Origin: Paraglaciecola sp. L1A13
Lineage (GTDB): Bacteria > Pseudomonadota > Gammaproteobacteria > Enterobacterales > Alteromonadaceae
Length of the DNA: 64,000 nucleotides
Assembly (NCBI RefSeq): GCF_009796745.1
Contig: NZ_CP047024.1
Location: 2,356,001 to 2,420,000 of the forward strand
Direction: 5' to 3'
Shown here: positions 10,701 to 19,141 of the stretch, piece after piece
Layout of the letters: each line of letters begins with the position of its first letter
How positions within the stretch are numbered: position 1 is the first letter of the stretch
Notes under the pieces: generated by a model
Database searches by the model: none
What the model saw: the letters and a program-made list of their open reading frames with translations, nothing else
Told to the model about the DNA's origin: nothing
Translations under genes and position numbers: made by a program

Positions 10701-10861
10701 GGAAATTTCTCTAGGGGCAGTAACTGCGAGGCTAGGATCCCAAACAGTAGCATTGAGAGAAACAGCATGCCTATGGTCACAGGGCGACGCATTGCAAAGG
10801 CAGCTAAGCTTGCGCCTCCTGCGCCAAACTTATCGTGCTGAGGTTGTTTAACATTACTCAT
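7715..10861 (-). CDS. RND-family efflux permease, second of a tandem pair
   Basis: A 1048-residue RND transporter. Start chosen at the ATG at 10861 (M-S-N-V-K-Q-P-Q) because AAGGAGTT lies about seven bases upstream and the start overlaps the stop of the preceding permease as ATGAGTAA. An upstream in-frame start at 10903 would lie inside that gene and lacks this signal. After a soluble N-terminal stretch the first helix begins near residue 30. The TM4 region reads G-M-L-V-D-N-A-V-V-V, with the Asp of the proton relay. A short loop near residue 585 is Asp/Asn rich (G-D-D-D-D-D-N-N-N-N). The two permeases may form a heteromeric pump as MdtB/MdtC do, or two separate pumps may share one adaptor. 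Confidence 0.9.
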   Translation of the reverse strand: MSNVKQPQHDKFGAGGASLAAFAMRRPVTIGMLFLSMLLFGILASQLLPLEKFPSIDIPEIAIRIPYENATPAEIEKMITRPVEEVLATMSGIKRLRSKSTEDAAEIQLQFSWDENLKAKGIEAREKIDAIRNDLPTDVERILVYQFNTSDLPIFQLRVSSDRDLSDAYDLLERNLKMPIERVAGVSKVELYGVLKKQIAIRIDPLKQASLGITNSQLVAALRQANFSMTAGSFYDLEQKISINPQGEFSQIKDIETLLLKKGVQLNDIASIGYESPKRTEGRHLDRTYAVGFNIFRESNSNLVAVSNAVMKVINQANESPAFTGITLFVMDDEASSVTESLSDLLNAGLLGALLSILVLYGFLRNLKTTLIVVLSVPFSICITLGCMYFMGYTINILSMMGLMLAVGMLVDNAVVVTESIQQERKHHSNAVEATKAGVGKVSLAVIAGTTTTAIVFLPNIVGVKVNLTIFLEHVAIAICISLFASLLIAQTLIPLLTSKLSNRAFSSRSAKMPLTSDKQSHKNTHQDVPLGKLASNYRKTLVWSLSHRGLTCLIALLILISTAIPMQFVSGDDDDDNNNRLWLNYDIQGNYSLAEVEKSVDKMEAYLYANQDAFHIEQVYTYYTAGEATSALTLKENITMSKGDLKALIIKDMPKFARARPSFKWEQGNGGGLQLTLLGDSSASVSNVAKRVLPAIQQIDGLTDVGIDGNNQKFELQIIVDRNKAFRYGLSANDVASTIASGLRGTNLRTFRDAQTGEIGVRMLFDEALQESITELKNLAITRIGQQTITLDMLSESKIVPRLAEIRRSYRQTSITIGANMADDVTLKQAKERIENVMQYLTLPDGYSWTFDGSIDRQNQNEAVMQTNMLLAICMIYIVMAALFESLLLPTAVITSLLFSLTGVFWALFVTATPMSVMSMIGMLILMGIVVNNGIVLVDRINQLIVQGADVNNAVIEACLTRIRPILMTVATTIVGLIPLALGNTSIGGDGPAYSPMAIAIIGGLTFSTMTSLVLVPLAYVLLLRLRTKTTLLINTAKLWANKIANA

Positions 10862-13800
10862 AGCCCAACTCCTTGTTGAGTGCTTGAGCAGGTTGCTGGT
10901 CATACTTTGAATTTATTTGGGTATCTTTTTTGCGGTCAAATAAGACATAAAGACAAGGAATAAAGAATAACGTCAGCAATGTGGCAAATAATAAACCAAA
11001 AATTACGGTGACAGCCATGGGCACGCGCATTTCAGCGCCTTCCCCGATACCTAAGGCCATCGGCAATAGACCAAGTGAGGTGGTTAATGTGGTCATTAAT
11101 ATGGGGCGTAGACGACTTTGGGCTGCATCGATAATAGCTTGCACCTTGTGTATGCCCTCAGCGCGTAATTGATTAATACGATCAATCAGTACAATCGCGT
11201 TATTCACTACTATACCCGCCAGCATTATTAATCCGATGAAGACCACTACGCTGATATTAGTTTGGGTAATGAATAGACCGTAAATTGAACCCGCGCAGGC
11301 AAGTGGCACGGTTAGCAATATCAGCAATGGGTGTAGCAATGATTCAAACTGGGACGCCATCACGATATAAACTAAAAATATTGCTAGCGCTAACGCAAAC
11401 TTTAAGGAAGAAAAGCTATTTTTCATTTCTTCACTTTGGCCGGCGATACGGCCTTGCATTGAAAGGGGTAGGTTTAGCTCTCGAATATACTTGTTTGCTG
11501 CCTCTACTGCTTGGGTTAAGTCGCCATAAGCCAGGTTAGCAGAGACGACTGCCACGCGTTGCTGACCGATACGGGTAATTTCGCTGGGCCCAATCGACAT
11601 ACTCAACTGTGCCACTGCGTTTAACGCGATGGCTCTGTCTGCACCGGGATTGACAATAATACGCCCTATGTCCTCAATTGAGTCCCGCTGTTCGTTGAGG
11701 CTACGTACAAGAATATCAATTTGACGATCATCTACGTTATATTGACTGGCTACTTCGCCTCCAACCTTGGCGTTAATTAAGGTGGATACTTGCGGAGCAC
11801 TCAAGCCAAGCTGAGCAAGCTTAGCGTGATCGAACGTGATTTTAAGTTCAGGGTTACCACGTTGAAGTGAGCTTTTAACATCGCTAAAACGCGAGTCTTG
11901 TTGCAAGGCTTCTACTAAGGCGCTGCTGTAACGTCCTAAGCTCGTTAGATTGTAGCCAATGATGTCGATTGAAAGAGGAGATGCAAAGCTAAACAGCTCT
12001 GGTTGGCCAAATTTAGCGCTGACACCTGCTTGCATACTTAAATACTTGCGCATGGCGTTTTTCACAGAGGTCAGCTGATCTTTGTTAGCAGCGCCTTGCA
12101 TAACCACGTTGAGCTTACCCCAATTTTCCCCGCCCTGGCTTGCCGAAGCGTTCATTAAGCTTCCAGTGCCGGCTAGAGAATAGGTACGTTCGACACCTTC
12201 TTGCACAGCGGTAAAGGCGGCCAATGCAGACAAAGTCGTATCGGTATGGCTAAGCGGAGTACCGCTGGGTAAAGTAACCTCTACATAAAACTCACCTTGC
12301 GACATATTAGGGATTAGTTCCATCCCTAATTTAGGTACCAGCAATAAGGCACTGGCTGAGATGACTACAACGCCCAACAGTAATAAAACGGGGGCTTTTA
12401 ACGTTCGAGTGAGTAAGGTGAGGTACTGTTTTGAAATAAACGTAAGGCTACGCTCAAATACCCACAATAAAGGTTTAAACAGGCAATAAAGCGCCCGCGA
12501 CATTGACCGGAATATGACCAGTAAAGCGGTCAATAGTGCCAAGGGGAGATAGTAAAACAGCCCTCGGCCAAGCCAGACAAATGGTAATCTCACCGTTGCC
12601 ATAATACGCCGTACAAGACTCGCTTTATTCGATGCGTTTTTTACTGGGTCATTAACAGTGTTTGCGTTATCGTTGATTGCGCTGTCTGAGACGACGGCTT
12701 GCTTAGCGCTGTCGTCAATCGCATTGCGCTCACGAGCAGCTAGCATGGGGATCACCGTTAACGCAACAACAAGCGAAGCGCCTAGAGCGAAGGTAACGGT
12801 TAACGCTTGGTCAGCAAACAACTGTCCAGCAATACCTTCAACAAATACCAGCGGGAAAAAAACCGCCATAGTCGTTAATGTGGACGCAATAATCGCCATG
12901 GAAACTTGCTTAGTCCCTTTGGCCGCTGCCTTTTGAAAATTGGGTTCCGTTTGCTTATGGCGTTCAATATTTTCAAGCACCACGATAGCGTTATCGACCA
13001 ATAACCCGATGGCTAAGGCTATACCCCCTAGACTCATAATATTCAGGCTTACGTCGTTGGCATACATTAAGTTGAAGGTGGCGATGATCGAAACAGGAAT
13101 TGAAATCGAAATGATCAGCGTAGGCCAAATATTTCGAAGAAAAAGATACAACACCAGCATGGCCAGTAAACCACCGATGAATCCCGCAGACCTTACGTCG
13201 TCAATCGCATTGGCGATAAAAACTGACTGATCATACGTTAACTGAATTTGGTAGTGCTCTGGTAAGGCTTGTTTCAGGGTAAGTAGTTCAGCATTAATAT
13301 TCTGGGCAACTTGCACGGTATTCGCGTCACCTTCTTTATAGATGGCAATTTCAACCCCTTCTAGGCCATTGAAGCGTGAGATAGCGTCACGCTCTTTGTA
13401 GGAATCTTGGATTTGCGCTATATCACCCAGTCGAATATTTTTGTTATCGCGGCGGGCAATGAATACGTTTTGCATATCTTGTAAGCTAGTGAACTGATTT
13501 AGGGTACGCACGGTGTACGCCTGAGAGCCATCTTCTACACGCCCTCCTGCGGCATTAACGTTTTCTTCTTTTAAGCGCTTGATGATGTCGCTCATGGAAA
13601 TAGCTAATTGACTGGCTTTTTGCTGTTCGACCAGTACTTGAATTTCACTTTCCAGCCCGCCGCCAATTTTAATCGACGCAACACCGCTAATGGATTCTAA
13701 TTTACGTTTGATTTGTTGCTCTGCGTATTCCCTCAAGCGTTTCATCTGTGGAATATCTAATGTATTAGCAGGGCCAACGGTTTGACGGTTTTTATGACTA

Positions 13801-14255
13801 GCAGTGGCATTCTCGCTATTAGCTGCGAAGCCAAAGCCGAGTCGCATTACTGGCTCCAAGCTGGGATTAAAACGCAACAACACAGGTTTTTTAACATCCA
13901 GCGGCAAGATCAAAATATCAAGTTTTTCGCGAACTTCAAGGCTCGCCATATCTATATCGGTGCCCCATTCAAATTCCAACAGCACATCAGACTGGCCTGA
14001 TGTGGAAGATGAAGTGACTTTGCGCACGCCTTTAACAACGCCGATACTTTCTTCAACGGGTTTTGTTACCAATTGTTCGATTTCACCGGGCGCTGCACCA
14101 ATGTAATCGGTGCGGATAGTTAGGGTAGGGTAAGACAGTTCGGGTAATAAATTAATGGCAAGGCGTGACAAAGAAACAAGCCCGAATAATACGATGGCGA
14201 AAGTGAACATCCACACGGCAACGGGGCGTTTTACTGCAATATCAACAATATTCAT
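10854..14255 (-). CDS. RND-family efflux permease, first of a tandem pair, with enlarged central loop
   Basis: A 1133-residue RND transporter, about 100 residues longer than the usual 1030. It begins M-N-I-V-D-I-A-V-K-R-P-V-A-V-W-M with the first helix at about residues 10-30. The TM4 region has G-L-L-V-D-N-A-I-V-V-L-E-N. The extra length lies in the centre (about residues 505-600): a polar stretch rich in Asn, Asp, Ser and Lys followed by additional hydrophobic segments. The adaptor gene ends 15 bases upstream, and the stop overlaps the next permease start by eight bases, giving a tightly coupled three-gene operon. Confidence 0.92.
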   Translation of the reverse strand: MNIVDIAVKRPVAVWMFTFAIVLFGLVSLSRLAINLLPELSYPTLTIRTDYIGAAPGEIEQLVTKPVEESIGVVKGVRKVTSSSTSGQSDVLLEFEWGTDIDMASLEVREKLDILILPLDVKKPVLLRFNPSLEPVMRLGFGFAANSENATASHKNRQTVGPANTLDIPQMKRLREYAEQQIKRKLESISGVASIKIGGGLESEIQVLVEQQKASQLAISMSDIIKRLKEENVNAAGGRVEDGSQAYTVRTLNQFTSLQDMQNVFIARRDNKNIRLGDIAQIQDSYKERDAISRFNGLEGVEIAIYKEGDANTVQVAQNINAELLTLKQALPEHYQIQLTYDQSVFIANAIDDVRSAGFIGGLLAMLVLYLFLRNIWPTLIISISIPVSIIATFNLMYANDVSLNIMSLGGIALAIGLLVDNAIVVLENIERHKQTEPNFQKAAAKGTKQVSMAIIASTLTTMAVFFPLVFVEGIAGQLFADQALTVTFALGASLVVALTVIPMLAARERNAIDDSAKQAVVSDSAINDNANTVNDPVKNASNKASLVRRIMATVRLPFVWLGRGLFYYLPLALLTALLVIFRSMSRALYCLFKPLLWVFERSLTFISKQYLTLLTRTLKAPVLLLLGVVVISASALLLVPKLGMELIPNMSQGEFYVEVTLPSGTPLSHTDTTLSALAAFTAVQEGVERTYSLAGTGSLMNASASQGGENWGKLNVVMQGAANKDQLTSVKNAMRKYLSMQAGVSAKFGQPELFSFASPLSIDIIGYNLTSLGRYSSALVEALQQDSRFSDVKSSLQRGNPELKITFDHAKLAQLGLSAPQVSTLINAKVGGEVASQYNVDDRQIDILVRSLNEQRDSIEDIGRIIVNPGADRAIALNAVAQLSMSIGPSEITRIGQQRVAVVSANLAYGDLTQAVEAANKYIRELNLPLSMQGRIAGQSEEMKNSFSSLKFALALAIFLVYIVMASQFESLLHPLLILLTVPLACAGSIYGLFITQTNISVVVFIGLIMLAGIVVNNAIVLIDRINQLRAEGIHKVQAIIDAAQSRLRPILMTTLTTSLGLLPMALGIGEGAEMRVPMAVTVIFGLLFATLLTLFFIPCLYVLFDRKKDTQINSKYDQQPAQALNKELGYE

Positions 14256-14270
14256 GCTAGGTATCCTTAC

Positions 14271-15440
14271 TTAGCTGGCGTGATTAGCGTTTAACGTTTC
14301 GGCGTCATTGGCGATTTCGGTATCGGAGGGTATTGCAGCGTCTACGCTATTTAGCGGTAAAGCATCAGCGTTAACAATTTCAACTGGTGCACTGTCTTTA
14401 AGATTTTGATGGCCTGTGACCACCACGTACTCTTTGCCAGTCAGGCCTGACAATACCTCTACATAGTCACCTTCTTGATAACCAACGCGAATATGCTGTT
14501 TGTGGGCAAGGCCATCGCGCACCACAAAGACACTTATGTTGTCATCAATACTAAGCATGGCTTTACGGGGCATTAAAGTAGCAAGTTGGTGGGTATCGTA
14601 ATTCAAGCTAACATGGGCAAACATACCCGCTTTAAGTCGGTGGGCATCATTGGGTACCCGTAAGGTCACTTTAAACGTGCCTGTCGCCGCATCTATTACT
14701 GGGCTAATACGCTCTACGAACCCATTGACTTGATCCTCGTTTAACGCGCTTAACGTTAGTATTGCCGCCTGCCCCTTATGTACCCTAGACAGTTCTTTTT
14801 CAGGTAAATAGACCACACCATGCAATTCGTTTTGCTCCACGATATGAAACATTTGAGCTCGCTGGAACGACTCAGTTAAATTACCCACTTTGGCATTACG
14901 GGCTGCTATATAGCCAGAAATAGGGGCAAGAATAGTAGCCTCTTTTAAGTCTAATTCCGCTAGTGACAGCGTGGCTTGCGATGACGCATATTGGGCGCTG
15001 ATCTTATCGTACGTATCGTCGCTCACAAGTTTTTGATTGTAGACCTTATTGATTTTTGCTAATTCTTTTTGAATTCCAATTAGGTCGGCTTTAGCGCGAG
15101 CCAAATTTAAGCGATAGCGCTCTGGCTCTAGCTGGGCAAGTACTTGGCCTTTTTTTACATAGTCGCCTTCTTCCACATAAATATGCTCAATAACGCCTGA
15201 CGCTCTAGCCACCACAAAAGCTTCTTCCTTAGCTTCAAGCACGGCTGTGGTGGTGTATTTAGATGATATGTCACCAACACGCATTACTGCTGCTTCGACG
15301 GGGACGGCTATAATTAATTCTTTTTCTTGTGCCGTGCTGGTGGCTTCTACGTCGCAGCCTGCAAGTAAGCTACTAGTGGCGAGTAATGCTAGTACTGTTA
15401 GAGAGTTAAAACTGATAAGTGGTATCGTTTTAATCGTCAT
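14271..15440 (-). CDS. RND efflux periplasmic adaptor lipoprotein
   Basis: A 389-residue membrane fusion protein and the first gene of the three-gene efflux operon. The signal peptide ends in the lipobox L-L-A-G-C (Cys at about residue 29). The lipoyl half-motifs are G-V-I-E-H-I-Y-V-E-E-G-D-Y-V-K-K-G-Q and A-P-I-S-G-Y-I-A-A-R-N, separated by a shorter helical hairpin than in AcrA. The beta-barrel segment G-T-F-K-V-T-L-R-V-P is followed by a membrane-proximal domain. The C-terminal tail (about 30 residues) is rich in Asn, Asp and Ala. No outer-membrane channel or regulator gene is adjacent. Confidence 0.9.
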   Translation of the reverse strand: MTIKTIPLISFNSLTVLALLATSSLLAGCDVEATSTAQEKELIIAVPVEAAVMRVGDISSKYTTTAVLEAKEEAFVVARASGVIEHIYVEEGDYVKKGQVLAQLEPERYRLNLARAKADLIGIQKELAKINKVYNQKLVSDDTYDKISAQYASSQATLSLAELDLKEATILAPISGYIAARNAKVGNLTESFQRAQMFHIVEQNELHGVVYLPEKELSRVHKGQAAILTLSALNEDQVNGFVERISPVIDAATGTFKVTLRVPNDAHRLKAGMFAHVSLNYDTHQLATLMPRKAMLSIDDNISVFVVRDGLAHKQHIRVGYQEGDYVEVLSGLTGKEYVVVTGHQNLKDSAPVEIVNADALPLNSVDAAIPSDTEIANDAETLNANHAS

Positions 15441-16025
15441 CTTATTCCCCTGTATCTTGTTATTTAGTCTATGTGTCAGTCAAATAGGCGCTTTTTAATA
15501 ATGACTTCTGTGTGTAAATCGCCTTTATGTTATGAGGCTATTTGCAGAAGCTATGCCATGCTGAGATACACAAATTTATCTATATAAATCAGTGCACTAA
15601 GCGTTTATCGTGGCGTAGAAGGGTAATATTGTGTGACGATATCCTCACTGTTTAGTGAATTTGACCATTTATTAGTGGAGGATTATTTTTACGACGTCTG
15701 CGGTTAATATGTTAAGCGCCTACCTAACATGTACTTTCTTCGAATCCTCTAAAACGGGGCAGAGATTTAGAAGTTTTAATAGCCAGGGATATAATTTTAT
15801 TGGTATATTTTTTAACCAGTAAAATTTTCATATACAAGGCAGATTGTACATAGATAATTACTACATGCATTCAGTGTATTTTTAGTGTTTATTTATAAGT
15901 TACTGAAATTTAGTGTTATATTTAATTGTTAATTAGGTGGCATGTAGTTTGATATAGCTAACTCGACCAAGAAAGTGGACAAACTTTCTTACTAAAACTG
16001 TTGAATTAGATGTACGGAGATGACT
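15441..16025. other. 585-base intergenic region between divergent efflux operon and outer-membrane barrel gene
   Basis: AT-rich spacer carrying promoters in both directions. No convincing gene was seen. It holds a 12-base imperfect inverted repeat (15793-15804 and 15815-15826, one G-U pair, ten-base loop) followed by four T, and an 8-base inverted repeat AAGAAAGT/ACTTTCTT (15969-15976, 15983-15990) in the probable 5' leader of the barrel gene. A short RNA ending near 15828 is possible but not shown. Confidence 0.4.
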
Positions 16026-16607
16026 ATGAAAAAATTTACCCTTACCACACTTGCAGCTACCTCGTTACTTATGACTTCAGGTGCCTCCTTTGCTGCAGCG
16101 AATGATAACGTGGATCATCATGGTATTTATATTGGCGCTGGTTACGGTTTAATTGATGCTGACGGTGATCAAGATTTCGACCGAGATGATAATGCACCTA
16201 ATGTGTTTATCGGTACGCAATTCAATCAGTACGTTTCGATTGAAGGCGGGTATATTGATTTTGGTGAATTTGGAAATGATACGTTTAATACGGAAGTTGA
16301 TGGCTACACCTTAGGTCTTAAAGCGGGTTTGCCGATAAATGAATATATTACGGTTTATGCAAAAGGCGGACAGTTATGGTGGGACGCGGATATTAACGCG
16401 GCCTCTGCTAATGACAGTACGGACGGTGACGACTTATTTTATGGGGTGGGCGCTTCATTTGCCATTTCACAGGGATGGGATGTACGACTGGAATACACAC
16501 GTTTTGAGCTGGAATTTGAACGTGATGAAATCGGTATTTTAGGCGACATTGACAGCTTCGACACCGATGTAGATTATGCCAGTGTTTCGGTTCAATACAC
16601 CTTCTAA
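16026..16607 (+). CDS. OmpA-like eight-stranded outer-membrane beta-barrel protein
   Basis: A 193-residue secreted protein. Start chosen at 16026 (M-K-K-F-T-L-T-T) because GGAG at 16016-16019 is six bases away; the ATG at 16020 abuts that site. A signal peptide ends near A-S-F-A-A-A. The mature part has alternating-residue strands beginning with G-I-Y-I-G-A-G-Y-G-L and ends with Y-T-F, the terminal Phe being the BAM recognition signal of outer-membrane barrels. Strand-connecting loops are rich in Asp (D-A-D-G-D-Q-D-F-D-R-D-D), which may bind divalent ions. No periplasmic peptidoglycan-binding domain is present, so it is a barrel-only protein. It is a single gene with its own terminator. Confidence 0.85.
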   Translation: MKKFTLTTLAATSLLMTSGASFAAANDNVDHHGIYIGAGYGLIDADGDQDFDRDDNAPNVFIGTQFNQYVSIEGGYIDFGEFGNDTFNTEVDGYTLGLKAGLPINEYITVYAKGGQLWWDADINAASANDSTDGDDLFYGVGASFAISQGWDVRLEYTRFELEFERDEIGILGDIDSFDTDVDYASVSVQYTF

Positions 16608-16630
16608 ACACTGATTAATATAGCGTTAAG

Positions 16631-16653
16631 GCCTGCAGTTTTGCAGGCTTTTT
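16631..16653 (+). terminator. Rho-independent terminator after OmpA-like gene
   Basis: Stem GCCTGCA (16631-16637) and TGCAGGC (16642-16648) with a four-base loop, then five T. It lies 24 bases after the barrel stop codon and before the convergent small gene at 16698. Confidence 0.88.
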
Positions 16654-16697
16654 ATTATTAATATCGCGAAAAAGATCAATGGCACGAAAAATACAAG

Positions 16698-17003
16698 CTA
16701 GTTGTTTTCCCCCCTAGCGGTTGCTACGATAATTTTTAACGCTTCCTCCTTACTAAACCCTGCTTCAACCAATGCATCATAATATTTACGCTGTAGTTGC
16801 GCTTGCGCTTTTATTAAATCTGGATCGCTCATGGCTCTTACTTGATTTTTCATTTGCTCTGCTAATTGGGAATTAACAAAATCTAGCGGGCTGCCCATCT
16901 GCTGGGCTTGGCTGCTAGCTGTAGATAAAGCACAGATTGCGACAAGTGCTACCAATGATGAGACGTGCTTTGGCAGCATGCGTGAATATTTAAAGCTAGG
17001 CAT
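16698..17003 (-). CDS. small secreted protein of unknown function
   Basis: A 101-residue protein not recognised as a known family. A positively charged N-terminus and a hydrophobic core (about residues 15-30) with A-Q-Q after it indicate a Sec signal peptide cleaved near residue 34. The mature part (about 67 residues) looks all-helical and amphipathic, with an F-S-K-E-E-A-L-K-I-I-V-A-T-A segment near the end. It stands alone between convergent and co-directional neighbours. A general resemblance in size and export to the gene at 48644-48940 is noted, but no clear sequence similarity was seen. Confidence 0.7.
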   Translation of the reverse strand: MPSFKYSRMLPKHVSSLVALVAICALSTASSQAQQMGSPLDFVNSQLAEQMKNQVRAMSDPDLIKAQAQLQRKYYDALVEAGFSKEEALKIIVATARGENN

Positions 17004-17435
17004 AATTGTATCCTTTTAAATTTTTCTGAAAATTATCGACAGGTCATAACGTTAAATCCAAACCCTTTTCATGGCTATACAAAGCTGGCATAACAATGAC
17101 GTGCAAGGTAATGATTAACACAGTAACACTAGAGACAAGGCCACAGAGAATTAGTTGCAAGGAAGCCCAGTAGCGAGAACAAATACTTAAGTCTTGGTGC
17201 TAAGTGAATGCCGGATATCAAACGGTAACGGCTAACAGCAATCGCAGCCGCTACGTGTTCTCGTCTGTATGCAGGTTGCATAGATGCGCTGTAGATGAAA
17301 AACAACCTTCGCTTTCTTATCGAAAATAGATTTTCACAAAGGCCAATTTTCTATAAATTCTACAAGGCTACCAATCGCGTTGGATTTATCATCAATAACA
17401 ACGCGATAAAGGTGGCGTAAACTGCTGCAAAGAAT
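17004..17435. other. 432-base region between NUP-cupin gene and small secreted gene
   Basis: No convincing gene. Directly after the NUP-cupin stop the same minus-strand frame stays open for 33 more codons (17337-17435) and reads like a protein end (R-V-V-I-D-D-K-S-N-A-I-G-S-L-V-E-F). A perfect 9-base inverted repeat (ATCGCGTTG 17374-17382, CAACGCGAT 17399-17407) lies inside this stretch. The rest shows nothing recognisable. Confidence 0.4.
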
Positions 17436-19124
17436 TTAGCGGGTAAGCGTTTTGATTAAATCGCTGTATTGGGGAAACGTACTGACAAGATCTGCTTGTC
17501 TGCCTAGCTGCATATCTTCGTATTCAAACCCTGGCGCAACAGCTTCACCAATTAACCCATAACCGTACTCGCCAGTGGTGGATATCTTCGATGCTTTCCA
17601 TGTACCTCCTTTCACCACCATCTGCATCTCGTGACCCTGAGTTGGGTCAGGTCCTAGAATATGCGTTTCCAGTGTGCCGTCTTGATTTAATAGATAGTAA
17701 GTAATCGGGTCACCTACATGGAAGTAATGCATTATATCTGAACGGTTCATATGGAAATGCCCGATAGGGGATTGTGCGCTGAGCAGGTAATAGATTGATG
17801 TCATATTCACTCGATCGCCATTCTCGGTGCTAATCATCGGGCGGTGGTCGGCTTTAAAGGTTTGACGATAAAAACCACCTTCTACGTGACCTGATAAATT
17901 TAACGATTTGATTAACTCTTCAGCACTTAACTTAGCATCAACAGGTTCAGTGCTCGGGGTTAGCATTTCATTTAGCGTATCTTCATCGGGAGCCACCTTT
18001 GATGCTTCATAGGGTAGAGAATTTTTATAGTTTGCCCAGTTGGTGATAATGTCGTTGACCACAACACTGCCAACGCTATAAGCCGATTCAAGGGCCGATT
18101 GCATGCCGGCGTAACCGTTTTCGCCGCTTTCCAAGGCTAAGTTATTTGCTGCGGTCAAGCTGTCTGGTTGCATAGCGTAATTGCTGGCCGCTCGCAGCAC
18201 CATAAAGCGAGACTTATCGACTTTATTGGCGTTATCAAGATAAATCATCGATTGATAACTGCCAGTATCTTCCATTCCCGAGGTAACAAAGTTTGCTTGA
18301 CCGTTAGTCCAATAATTGGTCCAGTCGTTTGCCCATGCATTTAATAATTTACCATGCCAAAAAGTGGCTGCAGCCATATGATCGCCGATTAACACGAACG
18401 GGCGTTTACGCGCGTTGGGGTAATGAAGGTATTTTTCACGAAGTTCGTACATGGCAGGGTAATCAGTCAAGGGAGTATCTTTACTTAGCTCATACGCCCA
18501 CTTTGTGAGTTTGGTATTGAGCTGATAAGCTTCGCCATTCATCGCTTGTACTGGTTTCTCTGTGCGCTCGGTAGGTTTTACGCTAAACAAGGGAAAGTAG
18601 CCGCTTTTCCAGTCTTGTGGGATTTCTCGGGCGTCAATTTCGTGGGCTAGGTCACCATCGACTAGCCAGTTTGCCCACACTGCTGAACCAATTGATGCAT
18701 CTTGTGGGTCGACTCCGGCAATACCTGCAACTAACCAATAAGCGTGCGTTAAATCAAAGCGGGGATCTAAGCCTAAGGCCATAATCGCTGAAGCAGCTTT
18801 AGCCGTTCCCATACCGGTCACTATGCCCATTACGCCGGTTTCTTTGTTGACGTAGATATCATGGTGAGACATGGGGAATGCGTAGCGGGTATCAAGGTTT
18901 TGGCCTTCTTTCCACATTTGGAATTCACCAGGTTTATCATCGTCGTCTTCACCGATTTCGAACATGGTGACCACCACCACTTTGATCTCAAGTGGCGCTT
19001 CTTGTTCAGTAGCCATTTGTTTGGCATCTGCTAAGGAAGGCGTATTTTGACAGGCACTAATAAAAAAGCTTGAAAGAATGAGGGCGCCAAGTGGCAGTAT
19101 AGATTTACGTATAGTTGATAGCAT
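17436..19124 (-). CDS. lipoprotein fusing a purine nucleoside permease (NUP) domain to a Cupin_5 (DUF985) domain
   Basis: A 562-residue exported protein with a lipoprotein signal (lipobox I-S-A-C, Cys25). Residues about 46-395 match the NUP family: V-V-V-V-T-M-F-E-I-G-E-D at the start, G-I-V-T-G-M-G-T-A-K-A-A and A-G-I-A-G-V-D-P. Residues about 400-550 match Cupin_5/DUF985: E-G-G-F-Y-R-Q-T-F, T-S-I-Y-Y-L-L, H-F-H-M-N-R-S-D-I-M-H-Y-F-H, G-G-T-W-K-A-S and A-P-G-F-E-Y-E-D. NUP is named after a fungal purine nucleoside transporter, but its fold is related to nucleoside phosphorylases, so a substrate-binding or cleaving role at the membrane surface is more likely than transport. The gene begins about 17 bases after a strong terminator that follows the TonB receptor. 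No good ribosome-binding site is visible. Confidence 0.82.
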   Translation of the reverse strand: MLSTIRKSILPLGALILSSFFISACQNTPSLADAKQMATEQEAPLEIKVVVVTMFEIGEDDDDKPGEFQMWKEGQNLDTRYAFPMSHHDIYVNKETGVMGIVTGMGTAKAASAIMALGLDPRFDLTHAYWLVAGIAGVDPQDASIGSAVWANWLVDGDLAHEIDAREIPQDWKSGYFPLFSVKPTERTEKPVQAMNGEAYQLNTKLTKWAYELSKDTPLTDYPAMYELREKYLHYPNARKRPFVLIGDHMAAATFWHGKLLNAWANDWTNYWTNGQANFVTSGMEDTGSYQSMIYLDNANKVDKSRFMVLRAASNYAMQPDSLTAANNLALESGENGYAGMQSALESAYSVGSVVVNDIITNWANYKNSLPYEASKVAPDEDTLNEMLTPSTEPVDAKLSAEELIKSLNLSGHVEGGFYRQTFKADHRPMISTENGDRVNMTSIYYLLSAQSPIGHFHMNRSDIMHYFHVGDPITYYLLNQDGTLETHILGPDPTQGHEMQMVVKGGTWKASKISTTGEYGYGLIGEAVAPGFEYEDMQLGRQADLVSTFPQYSDLIKTLTR

Positions 19125-19141
19125 AATAAAAACCGTTATAT

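Noticed and set aside
10862-10903. Longer start for the second tandem RND permease
   Set aside because: It would lie 50 bases inside the preceding gene; the ATG at 10861 has a strong AAGGAG.
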